From positions 1-58,947 of the forward strand of contig JAGCWW010000022.1 in NCBI GenBank assembly GCA_017961685.1: 58,947 nt of DNA, in the 5' to 3' direction. Positions 1 through 6,806 of this stretch are shown one piece after another (the first letter of the stretch is position 1; the number at the start of each line of letters is the position of its first letter). The notes under the pieces were generated by a model. The model searched no databases. It worked only from the letters and a program-made list of their open reading frames with translations, and was not told the DNA's origin. Origin of the DNA: Acholeplasmatales bacterium (GTDB lineage: Bacteria > Bacillota_I > Bacilli_A > Acholeplasmatales > JAEDCM01). A program made the position numbers and the translations under genes.

Positions 1-867
1 ATGTTCAGCGAAATGCTTTCTAATCATAGCAGTCATACCTAAACGTAAGTCAGAGTCAATGTTGATCTTACATACAGATAATTTAGCTGCTTCTCTTAAT
101 TGTTCTTCTGGAATACCGATTGCATCTGGCATCTTTCCACCGTTTTCGTTAATGATCTTAACGTATTCTTGTGGAACTGATGAAGAACCATGAAGAACGA
201 TTGGGAATCCTGGGATTCTCTTTGATACTTCTTTAAGAATATCAAATCTTAATGCTGGTGGTACTAAAATACCTTTTTCGTTTCTAGTACATTGTTCAGC
301 TTTAAATTTATAAGCACCATGAGATGTACCTACAGCGATAGCTAATGAGTCAACACCTGTTCTCTTAACGAAATCTTCAACTTGGTTTGGATCAGTATAG
401 CTTGACTTACCGAATTCAACTTTAACATCATCTTCAACACCTGCTAAAGTTCCAAGTTCAGCTTCAACTGTTACGTATGGAACATGGTTATGAGCATATT
501 CAACAACCTTCTTAGTGATTTCAACATTTTCTTCATAAGGTTTGCTTGAACAGTCAATCATAACTGATGTAAATCCATCATCGATACAAGATTTACATAA
601 TTCAAATGAATCACCATGGTCTAAGTGTAGAACGATTGGTAGATCAGGATAGTTTTCACAAGCAGCTTTAACCATATGTACTAAGTACTTAGCGTTAGCA
701 TATTTTCTAGCTCCTGATGAAACTTGTAGGATTACTGGCGCATTTAATTCTCCTGCAGCTTCAGTAATAGCTTGAACAATTTCCATATTGTTCACATTGA
801 AAGCACCAATAGCGTATCCACCATTGTATGCTGCTTCAAACATTTTTTTAGTATTTACTAATGGCAT
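1..867 (-). CDS. fba: Class II fructose-bisphosphate aldolase (3' end outside window)
   Basis: Zinc-dependent cleavage of fructose-1,6-bisphosphate to dihydroxyacetone phosphate and glyceraldehyde-3-phosphate in glycolysis. I translated 289 codons from the ATG at 867; the frame is open to the window edge, so the C-terminus is missing. Seen: an N-terminus MPLVNTKKMFEAAYNGGYAI, the zinc/active-site stretch VLHLDHGDSFELC, then VEAELGTLAGVEDD and a late VLHGSSSVP. Together these are diagnostic of class II aldolases of the Firmicutes type. A clear AGGAGTG ribosome binding site lies 8 bases upstream of the ATG, and a TATAAT at 892-897 preceded by TG gives an extended -10. It appears monocistronic and is well separated from the next gene. 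Confidence 0.96.
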   Translation of the reverse strand, partial: MPLVNTKKMFEAAYNGGYAIGAFNVNNMEIVQAITEAAGELNAPVILQVSSGARKYANAKYLVHMVKAACENYPDLPIVLHLDHGDSFELCKSCIDDGFTSVMIDCSSKPYEENVEITKKVVEYAHNHVPYVTVEAELGTLAGVEDDVKVEFGKSSYTDPNQVEDFVKRTGVDSLAIAVGTSHGAYKFKAEQCTRNEKGILVPPALRFDILKEVSKRIPGFPIVLHGSSSVPQEYVKIINENGGKMPDAIGIPEEQLREAAKLSVCKINIDSDLRLGMTAMIRKHFAEH

Positions 868-891
868 AATTTAATCACACTCCTAAAATGT

Positions 892-920
892 ATTATATCA
901 CAATCTATTTATAAAGTTAA
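892..920 (-). promoter_or_regulatory. fba promoter (extended -10)
   Basis: Read on the minus strand, TGA is followed by TATAAT (892-897), an extended -10. The -35 region at about 915-920 (TTAACT) is weak. It lies about 25 bases upstream of the fba start codon. Confidence 0.55.
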
Positions 921-1009
921 ACATAATTATAATATTTTTTATTAAAAAATATATTTATTAATTTTTAGTTTATTTTTTTATAAAAAAACGAGGTTCAAAA
1001 AATAATAAA

Positions 1010-1057
1010 TTTTTCAAAAAATATCTATATAATTCGTTTATTTCATTATGCTATAAT
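1010..1057 (+). promoter_or_regulatory. Promoter of two-ORF locus 1, with upstream boxes
   Basis: TGC-TATAAT at 1049-1057 is an extended -10 with no good -35, so transcription should start near 1064. Two upstream boxes, AGGTTCA (991-997) and TTTTTCAA (1010-1017), recur at exactly the same distances from the -10 (61 and 42 bases) in the paralogous locus at 38864-38930. The first transcribed bases form a hairpin, CAGCAC-GAAA-GTGCTG (1063-1078), directly before the leader ORF ribosome binding site. Confidence 0.6.
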
Positions 1058-1092
1058 CATATCAGCACGAAAGTGCTGCAGGAGGTTTAGCA

Positions 1093-1137
1093 ATGAAATA
1101 CTTGTTAAATGAGGCAATGAACATGATGCGGAGGTAA
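1093..1137 (+). CDS. Leader peptide of two-ORF locus 1 (14 aa)
   Basis: A 14-codon ORF reading MKYLLNEAMNMMRR, with a strong GCAGGAGG ribosome binding site 7 bases or so upstream. Its stop codon ends 2 bases before the ATG of the hydrophobic peptide gene, and its last codons contain that gene's CGGAGG ribosome binding site, so the two should be translationally coupled. The paralogous locus has a matching ORF at 38952 that also starts MKYL. Bases 1110-1121 inside this ORF are perfectly complementary to 1228-1239 in the 3' UTR. The role is inferred to be regulatory, like mok in hok/sok. Expression of the peptide is not proven. Confidence 0.6.
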   Translation: MKYLLNEAMNMMRR

Positions 1138-1139
1138 AT

Positions 1140-1208
1140 ATGGATTACCTAGTAGTCCTAGTTGTAGTACTTGTTACTATAACTATAATGCTTAGAGATA
1201 AGCGTTAA
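1140..1208 (+). CDS. Small hydrophobic peptide, candidate type I toxin (copy 1, 22 aa)
   Basis: A 22-residue peptide starting MDYLVVLVVVLV and ending RDKR: one short membrane helix with a basic C-terminus, the usual shape of membrane-acting type I toxins. The ribosome binding site CGGAGG is inside the leader ORF. The paralog at 39001-39072 conserves MDYLV, the LV and LV pairs, the IM dipeptide and the terminal KR. The gene is followed by a direct repeat, a terminator hairpin, a second direct repeat and an antisense promoter, as in par/Fst loci. It does not match the Fst, Ldr, TisB or Hok sequences I know, so the family is unassigned. Toxicity is inference. Confidence 0.6.
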   Translation: MDYLVVLVVVLVTITIMLRDKR

Positions 1209-1216
1209 TATTTAAA

Positions 1217-1298
1217 TTTTACATATATTCATTGCCTCACCAAATGCGAAAAGGATAGGTTCCCGCCTATCCTTTTCATTTTTACATATATTCATTGC
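1217..1298. repeat. 19-bp direct repeats flanking the terminator of locus 1
   Basis: The same 19 bases, TTTTACATATATTCATTGC, occur at 1217-1235 and 1280-1298, on either side of the hairpin. The first lies in the sense 3' UTR. The second lies in the 5' part of the convergent antisense RNA, so the two RNAs share complementarity here and through the hairpin. Confidence 0.85.
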
Positions 1299-1305
1299 TT
1301 TCGCA
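1240..1305 (-). ncRNA. Candidate antisense RNA of locus 1
   Basis: A minus-strand extended -10, TGC-TATAAT (ATTATA at 1311-1316), points toward the peptide gene, predicting an RNA starting near 1304 and ending after the shared hairpin at about 1240-1247. Its 5' region begins GCGAAAGCAATGAATATATG and is complementary to the first direct repeat in the peptide mRNA 3' UTR. It also mimics the mRNA segment (1110-1121) that can pair with that 3' UTR. The coordinates are predictions from promoter and terminator positions. Confidence 0.55.
1248..1277. terminator. Bidirectional hairpin terminator of locus 1
   Basis: A 12-bp perfect stem, GAAAAGGATAGG (1248-1259) with CCTATCCTTTTC (1266-1277), and a 6-base loop. 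T-rich sequence follows on both strands, so it can end both the sense mRNA and the antisense RNA. Confidence 0.85.
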
Positions 1306-1336
1306 CTTATATTATAGCACTTATTAAATAAATAAT

Positions 1337-2296
1337 CTATATACTTATTGTAATAACTGGTCTAACGCCTATTGATGTGTTGTAAACATAGCCCTTTATA
1401 ACTTGTCCATCACCATGAATTGCTCCATCATAATCTATATAATAGGAATTATTTGGATTAAATGAACTAGGGGTGCGTAAATGATAATTATTATATCCAT
1501 TAGATGTATTAAATAAGCCTTGAGATAAGGAATAATCAGTTGATGAACATCTTCTTTCACTTTCATTAAAAAGATTAAATGCTTCATTATAAGACAATAT
1601 AGTTACTTTATCTAATGTATTATTACATAAATAAGTACTTGAAATTCCATCGCTTGATGAATTACTATTATCTACTAACATATCATTTATTATTTTCTTT
1701 TCACTATTTTTAAAAGCTATATTATAGAAATTATTGTTTAACCATTTTCTTATACTTGATAATTCATAATTATTTGAATATCCTATACTACCATTATGTT
1801 CAAATTCATCCTTAATATCTTTTGGATAATATTCCTGACTATCTAATATCAAATTAGATATTAGTTTATACTTTCCATCTTTTTCATCAATTATATTCCA
1901 TTTTATTTTTCCATATTTAAACCAATAAATATTATTAATTAAATATCCATTTTTCACTTGATAAGAATCTGATTCAGAGTATCCAAATGTATAAAATGGT
2001 CTATAATCAAGTAAATATATTCCTCTATATTTTTCATTATTTAAGTTTATATCAATATAAAACATATAATTACTCATTTTATCATTTAAATAATATTCAT
2101 AGCTATTCCAGTTATTAAAGTTTGTTTTAGTAGGTGTAATTACTTTATTATTAAGTTTATTTATTATATCTTTATTAGTTTCTATAACTTGTGGATATGA
2201 TCCAAAATAAATATAATCATTATCTTTTTTATACTCTTTTTTCTTTGTACAACCAAATAAAAAGAATATGAATAAAACTAATAATAATTTTTTCAT
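1337..2296 (-). CDS. Lipoprotein with DUF6273-like domain
   Basis: The start is placed at the ATG at 2296, giving 319 aa, because AGGGAGGTG sits 6 bases upstream; an upstream in-frame ATG at 2326 has no such site. The N-terminus MKKLLLVLFIFFLFGC is a lipoprotein signal with Cys16 as the lipidated residue. The rest resembles the DUF6273 family of clostridial surface proteins: an early SYPQ motif, an IKWNIIDEKDGKYKLIS segment, a central SSIRKWLNNNFYN segment, then YHLRTPSS and the C-terminal GVRPVITI. No enzymatic function is known for that family. It is separated from the tetR-RND operon by a terminator, so it is probably transcribed alone from the TATAAT at 2318-2323. Confidence 0.8.
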   Translation of the reverse strand: MKKLLLVLFIFFLFGCTKKKEYKKDNDYIYFGSYPQVIETNKDIINKLNNKVITPTKTNFNNWNSYEYYLNDKMSNYMFYIDINLNNEKYRGIYLLDYRPFYTFGYSESDSYQVKNGYLINNIYWFKYGKIKWNIIDEKDGKYKLISNLILDSQEYYPKDIKDEFEHNGSIGYSNNYELSSIRKWLNNNFYNIAFKNSEKKIINDMLVDNSNSSSDGISSTYLCNNTLDKVTILSYNEAFNLFNESERRCSSTDYSLSQGLFNTSNGYNNYHLRTPSSFNPNNSYYIDYDGAIHGDGQVIKGYVYNTSIGVRPVITISI

Positions 2297-2324
2297 AATA
2301 ACACCTCCCTTAATTTTATTATAC

Positions 2325-2354
2325 ATAAAAAAAAGCTGAAATTAATCAGCTTTT
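2325..2354 (-). terminator. Terminator after the RND/tetR operon
   Basis: On the minus strand AAAAGCTGA-loop-TCAGCTTTT (2331-2339 with 2346-2354) is followed by a run of eight T. The stem overlaps the tetR stop codon. Confidence 0.85.
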
Positions 2355-2931
2355 AATTATTTACTAAAACTAATAAGTTTTCGTATAAATCATCCATGAA
2401 TTCATCATCAGGAATATTATGCTTATATTTTTCAAGTAACATTCCTTTGAAGAAAGCAGCTAGAATATATAATTTGCTTGAGAAATCTCTTTTTTGGGTA
2501 ATTGTTTTTTCTTCTACGCCTTGATTATATATTTCAACTAATCTTTCAAACACAGGAAGTAAAGCTCCTGAAACCATTTCATTAATATCTTCTTTATTCA
2601 TGAAACTAATATTATTAGTTGCAGGATAACCTACTAATTTTATAGCATCTTCAGCTATTTCTAGTCCTTTTTTCATATGAGCATAATATGATTCATATAA
2701 TGTCTTACCCATTTTAACAGACAGAAAATCTTCTAAAGCTATATCAACAACTCTTTTTAGAGCTTGTTTAATTAATTCTTCTTTACTAGGAAAATATTCA
2801 TAGATTGTTGATTTACCTATATTAGCATTAGATGCGATTTTACTCATAGATATAGTATCTACATCTCCTGCCTTAAGCATTTCAATTGTACAATCTAAAA
2901 TCTTATCCTTAGTTTGTTGCGACTTCTCCAT
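2353..2931 (-). CDS. TetR-family transcriptional regulator
   Basis: About 192 aa from the ATG at 2931; a GTG at 2940 in the same frame is the alternative, and neither has a strong ribosome binding site. The N-terminal helix-turn-helix is typical of TetR: TKDKILDCTIEML, ISMSKIASNANIGKSTIYEYF, then SKEELIKQAL. The C-terminal half is a ligand-binding helical domain without a recognised ligand. The gene overlaps the 3' end of the RND exporter gene and should be co-transcribed and translationally coupled with it. It most likely represses that operon through the palindrome at 6683-6692. Confidence 0.92.
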   Translation of the reverse strand: MEKSQQTKDKILDCTIEMLKAGDVDTISMSKIASNANIGKSTIYEYFPSKEELIKQALKRVVDIALEDFLSVKMGKTLYESYYAHMKKGLEIAEDAIKLVGYPATNNISFMNKEDINEMVSGALLPVFERLVEIYNQGVEEKTITQKRDFSSKLYILAAFFKGMLLEKYKHNIPDDEFMDDLYENLLVLVNN

Positions 2932-5900
2932 TATCTTCACTTTCTAGAGTTGTATCATTATTTTCTTCTTTTTTGATTTTCTTTCTATTCATCATTACAT
3001 ATAATGATGGGATAACTAATAATGTTAATACTGTAGCATAAGTTAAACCACCAATAGCAGCAATAGCAAGTGGTTGCATGATTTCAGCACTTTCACCAAT
3101 ACCTAAAGCCATTGTTAGTAAGGCAAATATTGTTGTTAAGGCTGTCATGAAGATTGGACGTAATCTTGTCTTACCTGCTAAAACAGCAGCTTCTTTTACA
3201 TGCATTCCTTGTTCAACTAATTGGTTCATATAGTCAACGATAACGATACCGTTATTTACAACTACACCAACTAATACTACTAATCCGATTAAGGCAACCA
3301 TAGAAAGTTCCATTCCACAGATAAATAATAGTAAGAATCCACCTGTAAATGCTAGAGGAATAGTTCCCATAATAATTAATGGATACTTTAATGATTGGAA
3401 TTGGATACACATAATCATATAAACAAGTAGAATAGCTACGATACCACAAATTACTAATTGTTTAACAACATCCATAATTTGTTCGTTTTCGCCTTCTTCA
3501 TATACTTTAACTGTATTTTGATAAGGCTTAAAGTCATCACTCTTTAAATATTTATCTACTGCACTAGTTACTTTAGAACCAACCTTAGTAGCATTATAAC
3601 CATCAGATAATTCTGCAGTTACAAGTAAATATCTATTTTTACCATTTCTTGAAATTGTAGTAAATCCTGTTTGATATTCAATCTTTGTTGAATTATGAAC
3701 TGGATCATAGATATAAGCTTTTATTTCATCAGTTACCCAAGATTCATTAGCACCTAGAGTATAAGTTGCTCTATCTTCTTCTTTTAAATCTTTTCCATTA
3801 TATACTAGATTTTTATTAATGATGATTAATCTTTCAGTACCATTCATTAAAGCTTCTAAATCAGCTTGAATTTGAGCTTGAGCTTGTTCTGGAGTTAATC
3901 CCATAGCAATTAATGCAGATATATATTCATCTTTATTAATAAGTGCAGCTAATTTTGGATTCATTTGATATACACTACCAGTATATTCATCTAATTTAGT
4001 GTATAAATCATTTTCAAATACAGCGATTGAATTTAAGAATAATTCTTTTGGCATCTTGAAGTTAGAAATATCAGCTGATGCAGATGAAGTTAATTCATAC
4101 ATTACACCATCAATATTAACCTTTAATACTTCTTGACCTGCTGTACTAATATCATAACCTAAACCTTTATAAAGTAGGTTAACAGCATTTGAATAATCTA
4201 TAGCGTATAAGCCAAGTTTTACAGCTTCATCCTTATTTACAGTGATTTTAACTGTATCATCACCTTGAGTTACACCATTATTTGGTTTTTCTACACCTTC
4301 AACATCTTCTAGAACCTTAACTAAATCATTAGCTACAGCTTCTAGTTCGTAAAGGTTAGAACCTTCAACATAAATCATTGTTCCGCTTGTACCAAGCATA
4401 GATGTCATTGATGAAGCTTCACTGAAGTCTACTTCAACAATATCATCTGTATTACATTCTTCTTCGATATAAGCATTAACTGCTTCTTCAATCTTTTGTC
4501 TATTTTTCTTAGTTGAATCTTTTCTATCATCCTTTAAGGCAACTGTGAAGTTAACTGTTGAACCACTTCCAGATTGACCTAGGATAGTTGACATTAAAGA
4601 TGTACTACCAACTCTTGTTTGAATAATATCAATATCATCAGTTGATGCCATAATAGCTTCTGTACATTCATCAGCAAAATTATAAATATATTTACTTGAT
4701 AAATCACTATTTAATACAACAGAACCACTAATTGAACCTTCATCAGTTGCAGGAATTAAAGCAAATCCTCTTGTAAGTGCTAGGAATCCTGATACAACTA
4801 ATAATAATACTGATGCGACTAAAACGATTGTTTTATGATTAATAGACCATCTAATAGTCTTTTCATAACCTTTAGTAATCTTACCTTCTTTATTTTCAAT
4901 CTTACCTCTACTGCTTATTAGAGCAACAATCATAAATGCGGCTACTACTAAGCCAATTAGAATTGAATAGAATACAGCAAGTTTAACAACTAAAGCAAAT
5001 ACTAATACTACTGAAGTAGCAATTAAAGCAATTACTAAACCAGTTACTGTATAACCTAGCTTCTTGTTAGAGTTAATCTTTTCATCAAGTTTCTTTAACT
5101 TAGTTTCTTTAACTTCATCTTCTTTATCAGTTAAGAATTTAGCGGCTGCACTTGGAACTACAGTTAAGGCAATAATTAAACTGCATCCTAGTGAGAAACA
5201 TACTGTTAGAGCCATTTCTTTGAAGATTGAACCAGCTAAACCTTTTAAGAACATAATTGGAATAAATACGGCTAGAGTAGTTAGAGTAGATGCTGTAATA
5301 GCTCCTGCTACTTCAGCAGCACCATGTATTGCTGCTTCTGTTTTACTCTTACCATTTTTAATCATTCTAAATATATTTTCAATAACTACTACCGAGTTAT
5401 CTACGAGCATACCAATACCTAGAGCTAAACCACCCATAGATACGATATTTAAGTTAATACCAGCAAAATACATTGCGGCAAATGTTGCGATAATTGATAC
5501 TGGAATAGATATTGCTACAATTAATGTTGGTTTAATACTTACTAAGAATATTAATAGGATAATAACAGCAAGTAATGCACCTTGTACTAGGTTATCAATA
5601 ACTGTTCCAATTGATGTTTCTACATATTCACCTTGATCTAGAATATAAATAATTTGTACATCAGGGTTTTCATCTATAACTTTATTGAAGGCTTTTTTAA
5701 TGTTTTTAACTACTGTTGTTAATTCAGCTGATGAATCTTGTTGGAAAGATACAGTTATACCAGCAAGTGGTCCTTTACCACTATCAATCTTATTGTATGA
5801 TTGAGTGTTATTGTTTTTAAATGATATAGGTTTAATAACTTCACCCTTATCATCTACTGTTCCTTCATCAATTAAGACATCTTTAATACGAATTACTTCT

Positions 5901-6670
5901 CCTCCAACATAATTAATTGGTAGTTCTTTTAATTCTTCAATTGTCTTTGTTGGATCACCAATATAAAGCATCTTTAATCCATCAGAATCAGTTGTAATAC
6001 CGATTAGACCAGATGTTTTATTAGTATCTTCAATAATCTTTAATATTTTATCTGAAGATGTGTTATAAGTAGTTAATTTATCTGTATCAAAATTAACATC
6101 TAATACAACATCCGCAGTACCTGTATAACTAATTTGAGCTACACCATCAATCTTAACTAATTCACTTTCAAGTTCATTTTGAACCCATTGAGTAGTTTTG
6201 ATTAAGGCTTCTTCATTAGTTGTACCTTCTTCATATTTTTTCGCAATTGATACAGATACAATAGGCATCATATCAGCTGTAATACGCATGATTCTTGGTT
6301 TTCCTACACCATCAGGGAATGTAAGTGAATCTACAGCCTCTCTCATTTCTAAGAATGCATTATCCATATTTGTATTATCTTCAAATTCAATCATAATCAT
6401 TGAATAATGCTCGTTTGAAGTTGAAGTAAGTGAATGGTAATTAGTTAAAGTTACCATTTGTTGTTCAATTGGAATTGATACATCCTTTTCTACTTCTTCT
6501 GGGTTAGCTCCTACATAAGTAGTAACGATAACCGCATAAGGTAAATTTAAATTTGGAAATAGTGCCAAACTCATTCTTGTAAGGGAGAAAATACCAAATA
6601 CAACAATGATTAAAACAGCCATTAAGACTGTTACTGGCTTTTTAACACAGTATCTACATAAAGTCTTCAT
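2909..6670 (-). CDS. RND/MMPL-type efflux transporter
   Basis: A 1,253-residue proton-driven exporter of the AcrB/SwrC type in the cytoplasmic membrane. An N-terminal membrane helix (about 12-31) is followed by a large external domain with the family hallmark GANPEEVEKDVSIPIEQQM. The first transmembrane bundle carries GIGMLVDNSVVVIENIF, where the proton-relay pair of AcrB (Asp-Asp) is Asp-Asn here. A second external domain and a second bundle follow, with VVLVGVVVNNGIVIVDYMNQL. A KA/Q-rich segment (PEQAQAQIQADLEAL) is inserted in the second external loop. No membrane-fusion or outer-membrane partner is present, as is usual in single-membrane bacteria. The substrate is unknown. The start has AGGAGG upstream. 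Confidence 0.92.
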   Translation of the reverse strand: MKTLCRYCVKKPVTVLMAVLIIVVFGIFSLTRMSLALFPNLNLPYAVIVTTYVGANPEEVEKDVSIPIEQQMVTLTNYHSLTSTSNEHYSMIMIEFEDNTNMDNAFLEMREAVDSLTFPDGVGKPRIMRITADMMPIVSVSIAKKYEEGTTNEEALIKTTQWVQNELESELVKIDGVAQISYTGTADVVLDVNFDTDKLTTYNTSSDKILKIIEDTNKTSGLIGITTDSDGLKMLYIGDPTKTIEELKELPINYVGGEVIRIKDVLIDEGTVDDKGEVIKPISFKNNNTQSYNKIDSGKGPLAGITVSFQQDSSAELTTVVKNIKKAFNKVIDENPDVQIIYILDQGEYVETSIGTVIDNLVQGALLAVIILLIFLVSIKPTLIVAISIPVSIIATFAAMYFAGINLNIVSMGGLALGIGMLVDNSVVVIENIFRMIKNGKSKTEAAIHGAAEVAGAITASTLTTLAVFIPIMFLKGLAGSIFKEMALTVCFSLGCSLIIALTVVPSAAAKFLTDKEDEVKETKLKKLDEKINSNKKLGYTVTGLVIALIATSVVLVFALVVKLAVFYSILIGLVVAAFMIVALISSRGKIENKEGKITKGYEKTIRWSINHKTIVLVASVLLLVVSGFLALTRGFALIPATDEGSISGSVVLNSDLSSKYIYNFADECTEAIMASTDDIDIIQTRVGSTSLMSTILGQSGSGSTVNFTVALKDDRKDSTKKNRQKIEEAVNAYIEEECNTDDIVEVDFSEASSMTSMLGTSGTMIYVEGSNLYELEAVANDLVKVLEDVEGVEKPNNGVTQGDDTVKITVNKDEAVKLGLYAIDYSNAVNLLYKGLGYDISTAGQEVLKVNIDGVMYELTSSASADISNFKMPKELFLNSIAVFENDLYTKLDEYTGSVYQMNPKLAALINKDEYISALIAMGLTPEQAQAQIQADLEALMNGTERLIIINKNLVYNGKDLKEEDRATYTLGANESWVTDEIKAYIYDPVHNSTKIEYQTGFTTISRNGKNRYLLVTAELSDGYNATKVGSKVTSAVDKYLKSDDFKPYQNTVKVYEEGENEQIMDVVKQLVICGIVAILLVYMIMCIQFQSLKYPLIIMGTIPLAFTGGFLLLFICGMELSMVALIGLVVLVGVVVNNGIVIVDYMNQLVEQGMHVKEAAVLAGKTRLRPIFMTALTTIFALLTMALGIGESAEIMQPLAIAAIGGLTYATVLTLLVIPSLYVMMNRKKIKKEENNDTTLESEDNGEVATN

Positions 6671-6682
6671 AATATGCCTCCT

Positions 6683-6731
6683 CGACCGGTCGGTCGGTTT
6701 TATTATAAACCTATTAGTAAATGCTTGTCAA
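6683..6731 (-). promoter_or_regulatory. RND operon promoter with TetR-type operator
   Basis: On the minus strand a perfect TTGACA (-35, 6726-6731) is 18 bases from TATAAT (-10, 6702-6707). A palindrome CGACCGGTCG (6683-6692), extended by further CGGT units to 6698, covers the expected start point, directly before the AGGAGG ribosome binding site. GACCGGTC-type palindromes are common TetR-family operators, so autoregulation by the TetR at 2353 is likely. Confidence 0.8.
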
Positions 6732-6762
6732 GAATAAAAATAATAATTAAGAAAAAAATAAG

Positions 6763-6792
6763 AAAAAAACCTACAAGATTAAATCTTGCAGG
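6763..6792 (-). terminator. Terminator after collagen-like lipoprotein gene
   Basis: A hairpin CCTGCAAGAT-TTA-ATCTTGTAGG followed by T7 on the minus strand. The 23-base core at 6770-6792 is identical to the terminator at 9107-9129. Confidence 0.85.
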
Positions 6793-6806
6793 CTTTCTTA
6801 CAGGCT

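Noticed and set aside
1140..1208. Fst-family toxin assignment
   Set aside because: The locus layout matches par/Fst, but the peptide lacks the residues I associate with Fst, so only the architecture is claimed.
1217..1298. Direct repeats as transposon target-site duplications
   Set aside because: They flank only a terminator hairpin of about 44 bp, recur with different sequence in the same layout at the second locus, and no transposase is present.
5064..5636. 190-aa ORF on the plus strand inside the RND gene
   Set aside because: It lies antisense to conserved RND coding sequence, has no recognisable domain and no ribosome binding site; it is a shadow frame.
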